64,000 bases of DNA from Duganella levis (GCF_009857605.1 NZ_WWCT01000019.1:97819-161818); one strand, 5' to 3'; shown: positions 46,616-56,751, counted from the first letter of the stretch. Program-made: numbers and translations. Notes: a model not told the origin generated them from the sequence alone.

Positions 46616-49600
46616 CAAGCCGGGCGTAGACGAAGCGGTACAGCAGCGGCAACACCAGCAACGTCAGCGCAGTCGAGGACAGTATCCCCCCGATCACCAC
46701 CGTGGCCAAGGGACGCTGTACCTCCGCTCCGGTGCCGGTGGCAATCGCCATCGGCACAAACCCCAGCGACGCCACCAGTGCCGTCATCAACACCGGCCGC
46801 AATCGCGCCAACGCCCCTTCGCGCACCGCCTCTTCAATACCGCGTCCCTCCTCGCGCAGCTTGCGAATTGCCGACACCAGCACCAGCCCATTCAGCACCG
46901 CCACGCCGGACAACGCGATAAACCCCACCGCCGCCGATATCGACAACGGTATGCCGCGCATCGCCAACGCCGCCAGCCCACCGGTCAGCGCAAATGGAAT
47001 CCCGCTGAACACCAGCACCCCATCCTTCAAATTGCCGAACATCGCAAACAGCAGCAGCATCACCAATCCCAGCGCCGCCGGCACCACAATCCGCAAGCGC
47101 TGCGACGCCGACTGCAACTGCTCGAACTGCCCGCCCCACGTAGTCCAGTAACCTGCCGGAATCCGTACCTCCTGCAAGCGCTGCTCCGCCTCCACCACGA
47201 ACGATCCCATATCACGCCCGCGTACATTGGCGCTAATGACCACCCGCCGCTTGCCATTCTCGCGGCTGATCTGGTTCGGCCCCGGCGCGATCGTGAAGGT
47301 TGCCACCTCGCCCAGCGGAATGAAATTGCGATCGCCCGGCAGCGGCAACGGCAAACGCTTTACGGCCTCCAGATCGCTGCGCAGCGCATCCGGCAACCGC
47401 ACCACGATATCGAAGCGCCGGTCGCCCTCGAACATCGTGCCCGCGTCCTTGCCGCCGATGGCCGTTGCCACCACCTCCTGCACATCGCTGACATTGAGGC
47501 CGTAACGCGCCGTCTTCGCGCGGTCGATATCCACCGTCAGCACCGGCAAGCCGCTGGTCTGCTCCACCTTGACCTCCTGCGCGCCATCGACCTTGCCCAG
47601 CATGGCCGCGATGCGCGCGGCGGTGGCGTTCAGCACCGCATCGTCATCACCAAACAGCTTGACCGCGACATCGCTGCGCACGCCCGAAATCAACTCGTTG
47701 AAGCGCAACTGGATCGGCTGCGAAAACTCGTATGCATTGCCCGGCAACTGCGCCACCGCCGCCTGTATCGCCGCCAGCAACTGCGCATGCGATTTCTTCG
47801 GCTTGGGCCACTGCGCCTCCGGCTTGAGCATGATGTAGCCATCCGAGATATTCGGCGGCATCGGGTCAGATGCGATTTCCGCCGTGCCGGTGCGCGCGAA
47901 TACCCGTTCAATCTCGGGGAACTGGCGCATCAAGGTCAACTCCACCTGCTTCTGCATCTCCACCGACTGCGTCAGGCTAGTGCCGGGAATGCGCAAGGCC
48001 TGCATGGCGATATCGCCCTCGTTCAAGGACGGCACGAACTCGCTGCCCATGCGCGTCGCCAGCAGCAGCGACAGCGCCACCGCAATGCCGGCGAACGACA
48101 GCACCACCGGCGCGTTGCCCAGTGCGCGTTCCAGCAGCACGCCATACCAGCGGTCGATGCGCGGCGTGTGCTTCTCCACTACGCTGTCGCCGATGAACAG
48201 CGCCACCGCCGCCGGAATAAACGTCACCGACAGGATCATCGCGCCGGCCAGCGCCATCACCACCGTCAACGCCATCGGATGGAACATGCGGCCTTCCACG
48301 CCGGTCAGCGCGAAGATCGGCAGATACACCACCATGATGATCAGCTGCCCAAACAGCAGCGGCCTGCGTGATTCCCTGGCCCCCGCAAAGACCTCATCGA
48401 ATTTTTCCGCGCGCGTCAGCGGCCGGCCCAGCGTGGCCTGGGCATGCGCCAGCCGCCGCACGCAGCTCTCGACGATGACCACCGCGCCGTCAACGATGAT
48501 GCCGAAGTCCAGCGCGCCAAGGCTCAGCAGATTGGCGCTGACCTTGTACGCCACCATGCCGCTGAAGGTGAACAGCATCGCCAGTGGAATCACCATAGCG
48601 GTGATCAACGCCGCGCGCAGGTTGCCGAGGAAGAGGAACAGCACCGCGATCACCAGCACCGCGCCTTCCAGCAGGTTTTTCTTCACCGTGCCGATGGCTT
48701 TATCCACCAATACCGTGCGGTCATACACCGTGATCGCCTGCACGCCGGGCGGCAGGCTGCGGTTGATGACGGCCATCTGCTTGTCCACTGCCTGCGACAC
48801 GGCGCGGCTGTTCTGCCCAATCAGCATGAAGACGGTGCCCAGCACCACCTCGCGTCCGTTCTCGGTGGCGGCGCCGGTGCGCAGTTCGCGGCCGATATCG
48901 ACATCGGCCACATCGCGTATCCGCACCGGCACGCCGTCCACGCTGCGCAGCACGATGTTGCGGATGTCTTCCAGCGACTTCACTTGTCCCGGCGCGCGCA
49001 CCAGCAGCTGTTCGCCGCGCTTTTCGATGTAGCCGGCGCCGACGTTGCCGTTGTTGCGTTCCAGCGCCAGCACCACGTCCTGCAAGGTCAGGCCATAGGA
49101 AGCGAGATGCTGTGGCTGCGGCGCTACCTGGTATTCCTTGGCGTAGCCGCCGATGGAATTGATCTCCGTAACGCCGGGCACGTTGCGCAGCTGCGGCTTG
49201 ACGATCCAGTCCTGGATTTCACGCAGGTCGGTCGGCGTGTAGGGCATACCATCGGCCTTCTTCGCATCTGGCCTGGCTTCCACGGTCCACAGATAAATTT
49301 CACCGAGGCCGCTGGAGATGGGGCCCATGGCCGGCGTGATCCCGGCCGGCAGCTGCACGCGCGCTTCCTGCAACCGTTCGCTGACCATCTGGCGCGCGAA
49401 GTAGATGTCGGTGCCGTCCTTGAACACCACGGTGATCTGCGACAGGCCATAGCGCGACAGCGAACGCGTTTGCTCGATGCGCGGCAGGCCGGCCAGCACT
49501 GTCTCCAGCGGGACGGTAACGCGCTGCTCGGTCTCCAGCGGCGAGTAGCCGGCTGCCGCCGTGTTGATCTGCACCTGCACGTTGGTGATGTCCGGCACGG

Positions 49601-49712
49601 CGTCGATCGGCAGCTTGCCGTAGCTGACGATGCCCAGTGCCGCCATCGCGGCCACCATCAGCAGGACCAGCCAGCGCTGGTCGATGGCGTAGCGGATAAG
49701 TCGTTCAAACAT
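46602..49712 (-). CDS. czcA: heavy-metal RND efflux pump, CzcA type
   Basis: 1036 residues, the usual size for the family, with 12 expected membrane segments. TMH-IV carries DFGIIVDGAVVIVES, close to the HME1 signature (DFG-x3-DGA) of Co/Zn/Cd pumps rather than the Cu/Ag CusA form; the usual final Asn is Ser. Typical HME segments such as DAVPDITNVQVQI, SRYGLSQITVVF and GVAVLNGLVLVSAI are present. ATG 49712 has GGGAG at good spacing and follows the czcB stop by 14 bases. It drives cation export using proton flow. Confidence 0.93.
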   Translation of the reverse strand: MFERLIRYAIDQRWLVLLMVAAMAALGIVSYGKLPIDAVPDITNVQVQINTAAAGYSPLETEQRVTVPLETVLAGLPRIEQTRSLSRYGLSQITVVFKDGTDIYFARQMVSERLQEARVQLPAGITPAMGPISSGLGEIYLWTVEARPDAKKADGMPYTPTDLREIQDWIVKPQLRNVPGVTEINSIGGYAKEYQVAPQPQHLASYGLTLQDVVLALERNNGNVGAGYIEKRGEQLLVRAPGQVKSLEDIRNIVLRSVDGVPVRIRDVADVDIGRELRTGAATENGREVVLGTVFMLIGQNSRAVSQAVDKQMAVINRSLPPGVQAITVYDRTVLVDKAIGTVKKNLLEGAVLVIAVLFLFLGNLRAALITAMVIPLAMLFTFSGMVAYKVSANLLSLGALDFGIIVDGAVVIVESCVRRLAHAQATLGRPLTRAEKFDEVFAGARESRRPLLFGQLIIMVVYLPIFALTGVEGRMFHPMALTVVMALAGAMILSVTFIPAAVALFIGDSVVEKHTPRIDRWYGVLLERALGNAPVVLSFAGIAVALSLLLATRMGSEFVPSLNEGDIAMQALRIPGTSLTQSVEMQKQVELTLMRQFPEIERVFARTGTAEIASDPMPPNISDGYIMLKPEAQWPKPKKSHAQLLAAIQAAVAQLPGNAYEFSQPIQLRFNELISGVRSDVAVKLFGDDDAVLNATAARIAAMLGKVDGAQEVKVEQTSGLPVLTVDIDRAKTARYGLNVSDVQEVVATAIGGKDAGTMFEGDRRFDIVVRLPDALRSDLEAVKRLPLPLPGDRNFIPLGEVATFTIAPGPNQISRENGKRRVVISANVRGRDMGSFVVEAEQRLQEVRIPAGYWTTWGGQFEQLQSASQRLRIVVPAALGLVMLLLFAMFGNLKDGVLVFSGIPFALTGGLAALAMRGIPLSISAAVGFIALSGVAVLNGLVLVSAIRKLREEGRGIEEAVREGALARLRPVLMTALVASLGFVPMAIATGTGAEVQRPLATVVIGGILSSTALTLLVLPLLYRFVYARLVRAV

Positions 49713-49726
49713 GGTCGGCTCCCGCA

Positions 49727-50890
49727 TCAATGTTCATGTTCCGCGCTGTCCTTGCCCAGTTCCGCCTTCAGCACGTAGCTGTTGGCGGCGGCGTAGACGG
49801 CGCCTGCGGACAGGCCTTGCAGGATTTCGGTCAGCTTGCCGTCGCTGCGGCCCGGCTTCACCGTCTGCACCACGAAGCCTTGCGCGGTGCGCACGAAGAC
49901 GGCGGGCTGGCCGTCGACCGTTTGCAATGCGCCCGCGATCACAGTGACGGCGGCCTCGCTCAGGCCCGATTGCACGTCGACGTTGACGAACAAACCGGGA
50001 CGCCAGGCGCGCTGCGGGTTGGCCAGCGCCACGCGAGCGTTGGCGGTGCGGGTTTCTTCGCCCAGCAGCGACCCGACGTAGCTGATCTTGCCGCTGGCCT
50101 GCGCGTCAAACGCCGAGGCGCGCACGATGACGCTTTCGCCGCCCCGCACGCGGTTCAGGTCTTGCGGCGGCACGGCGAAATCGGCCCACACGGTGGACAG
50201 GTCGGAGATAGTGAAGACGTTGGCGTCTTCCTTGATCGCCTCGCCCAGCGCGAGGTGCTTTTCCATCACCACGCCATCAAACGGTGCGCGCAGTTGCAGT
50301 TGGTTGAGCTGCGTACCCGCTGCCGCACCGGCGCCCAGCACGCTGAGTTTTTGCTTGGCATTTTGGACGGCGATGTCGGCTTCGTTCATCGCCTGGCGGG
50401 CTTGCAGGTAGTCCTGTTCGGCGGAGATTTTGTCTTGCCACAGTTTGCGTTCGCGTTCCAGCGTGGTGCTGGCCAGCGCCAGCCGGCGTTGTGCGGACAG
50501 CAGTTCGCTGCGCTGTTCGGACAGCGCGCTGCTGGCGACTACCGCCAGCAGTTGCCCACGCTTGACGGTCTGCCCCAGTTCCGCGTGCACGGCCACCACC
50601 ACGCCGGCCAGCTTGGGCACCACGTGCGCGGTGCGGTCTTCGTTAAAGCGGATCTCGCCCGGCAGCGTGAGGATGGTGCTGATCTGCGCCGGCGCAGCAG
50701 TCGCCAGCACGATGCCAGCCGCCTTGACCTGCGCCTCGCTCAGCGCGATGGTCTCCGGTCCCGCAGCGTGGGCTGCCGCTGGCGGCGCGCTGTCGCCATG
50801 CGCATCGCCACGCGGTTTAAGAATGAACGCCGCTAACAGCAGCGCGATGACCGCCATGACGGCGATGATAATAGTCTGCTTCTTACTCAT
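49727..50890 (-). CDS. czcB: RND efflux periplasmic adaptor, CzcB type
   Basis: 387 residues. N-terminal membrane anchor (about 5-24), then LPGEIRFNEDRTAHVVPKLAG, a lipoyl/hairpin region and DLSTVWADFAVPPQDL as in CusB/CzcB adaptors. The C-terminus ends with an acidic/His tail (EHEH), a possible metal site. The gene overlaps czcC by eight bases and precedes czcA closely, so the operon is continuous. Confidence 0.92.
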   Translation of the reverse strand: MSKKQTIIIAVMAVIALLLAAFILKPRGDAHGDSAPPAAAHAAGPETIALSEAQVKAAGIVLATAAPAQISTILTLPGEIRFNEDRTAHVVPKLAGVVVAVHAELGQTVKRGQLLAVVASSALSEQRSELLSAQRRLALASTTLERERKLWQDKISAEQDYLQARQAMNEADIAVQNAKQKLSVLGAGAAAGTQLNQLQLRAPFDGVVMEKHLALGEAIKEDANVFTISDLSTVWADFAVPPQDLNRVRGGESVIVRASAFDAQASGKISYVGSLLGEETRTANARVALANPQRAWRPGLFVNVDVQSGLSEAAVTVIAGALQTVDGQPAVFVRTAQGFVVQTVKPGRSDGKLTEILQGLSAGAVYAAANSYVLKAELGKDSAEHEH

Positions 50891-52103
50891 ATTCTGCTCC
50901 GGTCAAACGCAAGATAGCCGCCTGCGCGCGATGCGCATCGGCCAGCGTGGTGAGGTAGTGGGACTGTGCCTGCAACAGCGTGCGCTGCGCATCCAGCACA
51001 TCAAGGAAGCCGAACTTGCCGTACTCGAAGCCAGTGCTGGCCGCGTCATAAGCACTCTGCGCCCCCGGCAGAATTTCACCCTGCAAAGCCAACGCCTGGG
51101 CGCGTGCCGACGCATACTCTTCCCGCGCCTGCACCAACTCCGCCTCCAGCCGTGACCCCGTCGCCGTCACCCCATCACGCGCCTGATCGACGCGCCGCGC
51201 CGAAGCCAGCACCGCCCCCTGATTGCGGTCAAACAGCGGCAATGGCAGCGACACGCCAAACACCGCCTGCGTGCGCCCTAGTTCCTCCGAACGTTTGCTG
51301 CCCACCGTCAGCGCCACATCCGGCGCGCGACGTGACAACTCCACCTGCGCCAACGCCTGCCGCTGCGCCAGCTCCGCCTGCGCCACCTGCATGGCCGGCG
51401 CCTGCGCCAGTAGCGCGCGCTGCGCCGCCAGCGACGGCAACTCCGGCAACGCCGCCATCTCACCGGCAGCCTGCGCAAAGCACGGCGCCGGATTGCTCCA
51501 CAACGCCGCCAGCCGCGCACGCGCTGTCGCCAGCGCGCTATGCGCCCGTATCAACTCCAGCTTGACGGTGGCCGCCGCCACCTGCGCACGCGTCTCCTCC
51601 ACCGGCGACACCTTGCCAGCCACCACCCGCCGTCCGGTCGCACTGGCCGCGCGCTGCGCCAGCTCGGACGCCTGCTGCGCCAGACGCAATTGCTCCTGCG
51701 CCGCCAGCACCGCAAACCACGCAGCCGCCGTATCAGCGCGCACCTCGGCCCGACGCTGCACCAGCAGCGCCGCCACGCCCTCGCGCCCACGCTGCGCCGC
51801 CTGCATGCGCGCCGCGCGCTTGCCGCCCAGCTCCAGCGGCTGGCTCAGTTGTAAAGTAGTCTCGCGGGTGTCGCGGCGCGTATCGACGCGCTCCACGCTC
51901 AGGGAAGGATTAGGCAGCAAGCCAGCCTGCTGCACGACGCCGTCTTCCGCCAGCAGCGCATGCCGCGCCGCCGCCAGATCGGCATGAGACGTATCCGCCA
52001 GCGCCAGCGCTGCGGACAGCGTCAATGGCGCGCACGGCTCCACCACGGCCTGCGCGCACGCAGGCCACGCCGCTAACCATAGCGGCAAAAATATCTTGTA
52101 CAT
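50883..52103 (-). CDS. czcC: outer-membrane efflux channel, CzcC/TolC type
   Basis: 406 residues with signal peptide (to about 19). Two outer-membrane efflux repeats of long coiled helices are visible (about 30-210 and 225-400); PNPSLSVERVDT, SQPLELGGKRAAR and FGVSLPLPLFDRNQGAVLAS are typical of CzcC. It forms the outer-membrane duct for CzcBA. It overlaps czcB by eight bases and lies 69 bp after czcI. Confidence 0.9.
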   Translation of the reverse strand: MYKIFLPLWLAAWPACAQAVVEPCAPLTLSAALALADTSHADLAAARHALLAEDGVVQQAGLLPNPSLSVERVDTRRDTRETTLQLSQPLELGGKRAARMQAAQRGREGVAALLVQRRAEVRADTAAAWFAVLAAQEQLRLAQQASELAQRAASATGRRVVAGKVSPVEETRAQVAAATVKLELIRAHSALATARARLAALWSNPAPCFAQAAGEMAALPELPSLAAQRALLAQAPAMQVAQAELAQRQALAQVELSRRAPDVALTVGSKRSEELGRTQAVFGVSLPLPLFDRNQGAVLASARRVDQARDGVTATGSRLEAELVQAREEYASARAQALALQGEILPGAQSAYDAASTGFEYGKFGFLDVLDAQRTLLQAQSHYLTTLADAHRAQAAILRLTGAEYE

Positions 52104-52172
52104 CGAATTCTCCGAGTTAACAGAACAGAAATTCGACGAGACGTGAAAGGGAAAAGATCAGGCCTCGCCGCG

Positions 52173-52514
52173 TTAAGCGACGAGCGTCCAGTTGGGCCGT
52201 GGCGGCCCGTCGGCGATATAGGAGTGATAGCGCGGCGCGCCCGCGGGCGCAAACACGGCGGCCGGCGCCACCGTCATGAGCGGCTCGGCGGCTGGCACCG
52301 ACGCCTGCACCGCATGATGACAAACTTCGCAATCGCCATGCTTGGATGGCTTGCTGTGATCCGTGTCATCGTCGGACTGCGCCTGGTGCTGATGGCCATG
52401 GTGGCCGAAGTGCGACACCTTATTCTCTTCATGCTGGCAATAGACTGCCGCCATCGACCAGGCGTACTGGATCGGCAGGATAGTCAGCAGCAGAATGAGC
52501 AGGAGTTTTTTCAC
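52173..52514 (-). CDS. czcI: CzcI-like His-rich periplasmic protein
   Basis: 113 residues. Signal peptide MKKLLLILLLTILPIQYAWS, then metal-ligand-rich sequence: YCQHEE, HFGHHGHQHQ, and GDCEVCHHA. Position at the head of a czcCBA operon and this composition match CzcI, a small protein that modulates metal induction of the pump in Cupriavidus. The C-terminal ~40 residues are Pro/Ala-rich. Confidence 0.8.
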   Translation of the reverse strand: MKKLLLILLLTILPIQYAWSMAAVYCQHEENKVSHFGHHGHQHQAQSDDDTDHSKPSKHGDCEVCHHAVQASVPAAEPLMTVAPAAVFAPAGAPRYHSYIADGPPRPNWTLVA

Positions 52515-52670
52515 CCGGCCATTGTAGCAGCCCGCCGAGCTATCAGCTTTTACGCGCCAGCCATAATATTTTCAGCTGGAAGCGCTGCCAGCAACGGTGC
52601 GTAACAACCTTGTCATATCTGCTCTTTACCCTGTGGCCTTTTTCCAACTCCCCAAACAACGGATACCGAT

Positions 52671-54620
52671 ATGCACCTGCTTCCTGCCCGCCCCCTGATC
52701 CTGGCCCTGAGCATTGCCGCCGCGCTGAGCGCCTGCGGCGGCTCCTCCAACGACGAGCCACTGGTGATTCCAGCCGCGCCGGCGGACCAGGGCGCAGCGG
52801 AAAGCGTCGCCGTGCCGACCGCCACCGCCTTTGTCGACACCGTCGCCACCAACCAGCGCGGCGATGCCCGCTACGCCACGCTCGACACCAATGCCGGCGT
52901 GCGCATCCTGGGCGGCTTCCTGAGCATCTGGAAACCACTGACGCAAATCGTCGACGCCGGCGTGACCGCGCCAGCCAACGGCGCCTTCCCGGCCGTCGTC
53001 GCATCGACCTGGACCGGCGTACCGGGCGACGGCACGCCGGACGGCACCGTGCTCAACGCCACCGTGCACCAGGCCAATATCGACTACGTGGTCAAAGCTA
53101 CCACCAACCGCACCGCCGACCAGGCCGTGCAAGCTTATCTGGACGACCGCCGCGGCAAGGGCTACAGCGTCACCGACGGCATGGGCCCGCTGACCAATGC
53201 CTACCGCACCGCCGCCCAGCAGACCACCACCATCACCAGCGTGGCGGACAATGCAACAACCACGCTGTACAACGACGGCGGCAACAATACCGGCGTCGGC
53301 GGCAGCGCCAATGCCAGCTTCGGCAACGTGGTCGATCTGGTCGGCCTGGTCGGCAACAACGCCTCCACCGAACCGGCCAAGCGCTTCTACAAATACGCCC
53401 GTCCATTCCGCTGGAGCACCAGCGTGCAACTGCTGCCGGCACTGGTCCCGGCCAAGAGCACCACCCCGAATACCGACGGCGGCTTCACCAGCGGCCACAC
53501 CGCCGAAGCCGTGCGCGACGCCGTCGCCATGGCCTACGCGGTGCCGGAACGCTATCAGGAAATGCTGAGCCGTGGTCTGGAACTGGGCGAGATGCGCATT
53601 CTGGCCGGCATGCATTCGCCGCTGGACGTGATCAGCGGCCGCATGCTGGGTATCGCCAGCGCCGCCGCCAACCTGGCCGATCCGGCCAACGCCGCCAAGA
53701 AAGCCGCCGCCGTCACCCAGGCGCACACCGCGCTGATGGCCGCCACCAACACCACCGCCGACACCTTTGCCGCCTACGCGCAATCGGGCACCGTGGCCAA
53801 CGACCGCTTCGCCGACTACGCCACCAACAAGGCCAACTACCTGCGCCGCAGCACCTTCGGCTTCGCCCAGATCGCCGCCACCAACGCCGCCGTCGCCGTG
53901 CCAAAAGGCGCCGAAGTGCTGCTGGAAACCCGCCAGCCTTACCTGAGTCCCGACCAGCGCCGCGTGGTGCTGAAAACCACGGCACTGGCGTCCGGCTACC
54001 CGGTGATGGACGATGCTGAAGGCTGGGGTCGCCTGAACCTGTTCGCGGCTGCTGACGGCTACGCTTCGTTCAGCGGCAACGTCACCATCGTCATGGACGC
54101 CACCAAGGGCGGCTTCAACGCCGTGGATCGCTGGCGCAACGACATCAGCGGCGCGGGCAAGCTGGTCAAGCAAGGCACGGGCACGCTGAAACTGGCCGGC
54201 GCCAACACCTGGACCGGCGGCACCGAACTGACGGCCGGCACGCTGCAAGGCGACTCGGCCGCCGCCTTCGGCGCGGGCGACGTCTACAACAGCGGCGGCA
54301 CGCTGGTGGCGAATGCGCCGTCGGCACTGAAGCTGGCCGGCAAGTACACCCAGCTGAGCGGCAGCACCACGCTGGAACTGGACTTGGGCGGCGCAGCCGC
54401 CGGCAGCCAGGGCAGCCTGACCGTGTCCGGCACCGCCACCATCGCCGGCGGCACGCTGCGCATCAAGTTCGCCAACGGCTACAAGCCGAAAGCGGGCGAC
54501 GTGCTGACCGTCATCACCGCCGGCAGCCTGAAAGGCAAGTTCACCACCATCACGGTGGATGGCTTTACCAACGTGACGCCAAACTACGGCGGCGCCACGC
54601 TGACCCTGACGCTGGGCTAA
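52671..54620 (+). CDS. PAP2 acid phosphatase-like lipoprotein with beta-repeat C-terminus
   Basis: 649 residues. Lipoprotein signal ending LSAC (Cys22). The PAP2 / vanadium-haloperoxidase triad of motifs is complete: K237-x6-R244-P, S274-G-H276 in GGFTSGHTAEA, and R309-x5-H315-x3-D319. After about 465 the sequence becomes passenger-like beta repeats (GKLVKQGTGTLKLAGANTWTGG, LTAGTLQGDSAAAFG, GTATIAGGTLRIKF), as in autotransporters, but there is no barrel domain. Either phosphatase or haloperoxidase activity is possible from motifs alone; phosphatase is more likely. Divergent from czcI. Confidence 0.85.
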   Translation: MHLLPARPLILALSIAAALSACGGSSNDEPLVIPAAPADQGAAESVAVPTATAFVDTVATNQRGDARYATLDTNAGVRILGGFLSIWKPLTQIVDAGVTAPANGAFPAVVASTWTGVPGDGTPDGTVLNATVHQANIDYVVKATTNRTADQAVQAYLDDRRGKGYSVTDGMGPLTNAYRTAAQQTTTITSVADNATTTLYNDGGNNTGVGGSANASFGNVVDLVGLVGNNASTEPAKRFYKYARPFRWSTSVQLLPALVPAKSTTPNTDGGFTSGHTAEAVRDAVAMAYAVPERYQEMLSRGLELGEMRILAGMHSPLDVISGRMLGIASAAANLADPANAAKKAAAVTQAHTALMAATNTTADTFAAYAQSGTVANDRFADYATNKANYLRRSTFGFAQIAATNAAVAVPKGAEVLLETRQPYLSPDQRRVVLKTTALASGYPVMDDAEGWGRLNLFAAADGYASFSGNVTIVMDATKGGFNAVDRWRNDISGAGKLVKQGTGTLKLAGANTWTGGTELTAGTLQGDSAAAFGAGDVYNSGGTLVANAPSALKLAGKYTQLSGSTTLELDLGGAAAGSQGSLTVSGTATIAGGTLRIKFANGYKPKAGDVLTVITAGSLKGKFTTITVDGFTNVTPNYGGATLTLTLG

Positions 54621-54622
54621 GC

Positions 54623-54641
54623 GCCCGCTGGCGGGCTATTT
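54623..54641 (+). terminator. weak GC hairpin between convergent genes
   Basis: GCCCGC (54623-54628) and GCGGGC (54631-54636) form a short GC stem followed by TATTT on the plus strand, three bases after the PAP2 gene stop. The stem is short and the T-run imperfect. Confidence 0.35.
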
Positions 54642-54992
54642 GGTCGCCGTGGCCAGGTAGCCCACCAGCGCCTTCAATGCGGCCTCGTCCGTGAGGCCGG
54701 AAAACGGCATGCGGGTATTCGGCACCAGCGCCTGCGGATTGCGCAGGAACTCGGCCAGGTTCTTTTCATCCCAGACAATGCCGCTGCGCTTCATCGGCCC
54801 GGAAAAGCGAAAACCCTCGACCGTGCCGGCGGTACTACCCAGCAGGCCATGCAGCGTCGGTCCGACGCCGTTCTCCCCGGCCTGCAACGAATGGCAGGCC
54901 ACACACTGTTCAAAAGTCTTCTTGCCCAGGTCCTGGGCGCCGGCGCCGGCAGCAGCCAGGCACAGCAGCCCGGCGGTCAGTAAATTACGCAT
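54636..54992 (-). CDS. small mono-haem class I cytochrome c
   Basis: 118 residues. Signal peptide to about 20, haem site CVACH (C30, C33, H34), GVGPTLHGLLG and a Met ligand in TRMPFSG, as in cytochromes of the c550/c552 group. It overlaps the GMC oxidoreductase gene by eight bases and probably takes electrons from it, in place of the tri-haem subunit usual in gluconate dehydrogenases. Confidence 0.9.
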   Translation of the reverse strand: MRNLLTAGLLCLAAAGAGAQDLGKKTFEQCVACHSLQAGENGVGPTLHGLLGSTAGTVEGFRFSGPMKRSGIVWDEKNLAEFLRNPQALVPNTRMPFSGLTDEAALKALVGYLATATK

Positions 54993-56751
54993 GGATCAGT
55001 TTCCCCGGTTGTTTGACGTAGACCTTCTTGATGATGTCGGCCGCCATGTAGGCGATCGCCGCCACCGGACCGGTGGGGTTGTAGGCCGAGTTGTGCGGGA
55101 ACAGCGACGCCCCCATGATGAACAGGTTGTCGACCTGCCACACCTGGCCGTACTTGTTGGTCACCGAATTGCCCGGGTTGGTGCCCATGATGGTGCCGCC
55201 GGTGTTGTGGGTGCTCTGGTACGGCACGCTGCTCCATGACTGGCGCGCGGTGGCCTTGCTCAGGTGGGTCGGGTCGAGCGCAGTGGCGATGCGGTTGATG
55301 ACGTCGGCGGAGTGCGCCGAAATCTTGCGCTCGTTGTCCTGGTAGTCGAAGGTCATACGCATCAGCGGCGCGCCGAAGCGGTTGCGGTAAGTCGGATCGA
55401 GATCGAGGTAATTACCGCGGAACGGCATCACGGTGCCGGTGGCAGTGATGTTCATACTGCGGTCATACCACTTGGCGGTCTCCTGCTTCCAGGCGCTGCC
55501 CCAGGCCGGCGTGCCGGCTGGCGTCGGATGCCACTGGATCGGCCGGCCGCCGTACATGGCGGTGCCCACTGTCGAGCCGCCGACGAAGCCGAAAGGCGCG
55601 CGGTCGAAGTCCCAGTTGCCGTGGAAGTCGTCCATGATGGCGCCGATGCCGGCAGTGGCCATGTACGGGTGGAAGTGCTTGTCCTCAAAGAACAGCATGG
55701 CCGCGCTGCCGGTCTGGTAACAGTAGTTCTTGCCCAGCAGGCCCTTGCCCGACACCGGATCGTAGATTTCGCCGATGCCCGACAACATCATCAAGTGCAC
55801 ATTGTTCAAACCGAAAGCGCACAGCACCACCAGCTTGGCCGGCTGGAAGCATTCCTCGCCGGTGACGGTATTGGTATAGGTGACGCCGGTGGCCTTCTTG
55901 CCGGAGGCGTCGCGCTCGACCTTGGTCACCCACGCATAGGTGCGCAGCTCGAAGGTGCTCTGGCGCAGCGCCGCCGGAATCACCGTCATCTGTGCGCCGC
56001 CCTTGGCATTGGCCTCGCAGCCGAAGCGCTCGCAGTGGCCGCAGTACTGGCACTCGCCGAACTTGACGCCGTCCGGATTGGTGTACGGCACCGAGGCGTT
56101 GGCGGTGGGACGCGGGAACGGGTGGTAGCCCATCTTGCGGGCCGCCTCGGCGAACAAATCGCCGGCATAGCCGTACACCAGCGGCGGCATCGGGTATTCG
56201 TTGCGGCGCGGCGCCTCGAACACATTGCCGCCGGCGATCTTGCGGCCCTGCACATTGCCGGCCTTGGCCGAAATGCCGGCCACCTTCTCGAACTTGTCGT
56301 AGTACGGCTCCAGCTCGGCGTAGGTGACGCCCCAGTCCTGGATGGTCATGTCGGCCGGGATGTACTGCTTGCCGTACTTGGCCTCGTACTTGCTGCGGAT
56401 CTGGAAATCGTTGTCGTTCCAGCGCCAGGTGTGGCCGTTCCAGTGCGTGCTGGCGCCGCCGACGCCGGTGCCCATCAGGTAAGAGCCGAGACGGCGATAC
56501 GGCAGCGCTGTCTCGGCGCTCTTGTTGCGCACGGTTTCCGTGTTGTCGGTGGTGTTGACCATCATCGACATGCGCTGGCCCACGGCCAGCTCGTCGCGCA
56601 TGCGCGGCACGCTGAAATCGTCTGCCGTATGCGGACCGCCGCGCTCCAGGCACACTACAGTCATGCCGGCTTCGGAAAACTCCTTGCCCAGAATACCGCC
56701 GGTCCAGCCGCCGCCGACCAGCACCACATCCACTTCCTTGTAAGTCTTCAT
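54985..56751 (-). CDS. GMC-type flavoprotein dehydrogenase, gluconate 2-dehydrogenase alpha-like
   Basis: 588 residues. FAD motif GGGWTG (13-18). C234, C237, C240 and C245 in ECQYCGHCERFGCEA match the cysteine motif that binds an Fe-S cluster in membrane-bound sugar dehydrogenases of this family. The C-terminal GMC signature includes HNTGGTIMG and DNLFIMGASLFPHNSAYNPTG, with the catalytic His pair. It oxidises a sugar, polyol or sugar acid in the periplasm, with the small subunit gene upstream and the cytochrome downstream. ATG 56751 has AGGAG at five-base spacing; the longer frame overlaps the small-subunit gene. Confidence 0.9.
   Translation of the reverse strand: MKTYKEVDVVLVGGGWTGGILGKEFSEAGMTVVCLERGGPHTADDFSVPRMRDELAVGQRMSMMVNTTDNTETVRNKSAETALPYRRLGSYLMGTGVGGASTHWNGHTWRWNDNDFQIRSKYEAKYGKQYIPADMTIQDWGVTYAELEPYYDKFEKVAGISAKAGNVQGRKIAGGNVFEAPRRNEYPMPPLVYGYAGDLFAEAARKMGYHPFPRPTANASVPYTNPDGVKFGECQYCGHCERFGCEANAKGGAQMTVIPAALRQSTFELRTYAWVTKVERDASGKKATGVTYTNTVTGEECFQPAKLVVLCAFGLNNVHLMMLSGIGEIYDPVSGKGLLGKNYCYQTGSAAMLFFEDKHFHPYMATAGIGAIMDDFHGNWDFDRAPFGFVGGSTVGTAMYGGRPIQWHPTPAGTPAWGSAWKQETAKWYDRSMNITATGTVMPFRGNYLDLDPTYRNRFGAPLMRMTFDYQDNERKISAHSADVINRIATALDPTHLSKATARQSWSSVPYQSTHNTGGTIMGTNPGNSVTNKYGQVWQVDNLFIMGASLFPHNSAYNPTGPVAAIAYMAADIIKKVYVKQPGKLIHA

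Noticed and set aside
50883..52103. czcC as the missing TolC channel of the type I system
   Set aside because: It overlaps czcB and follows czcI in a metal operon; the link to the exporter 30 kb away has no support.
52610..52616. TTGTCAT half-site upstream of the PAP2 gene as a Pho-box
   Set aside because: No second repeat at the required 11-base spacing on either side.
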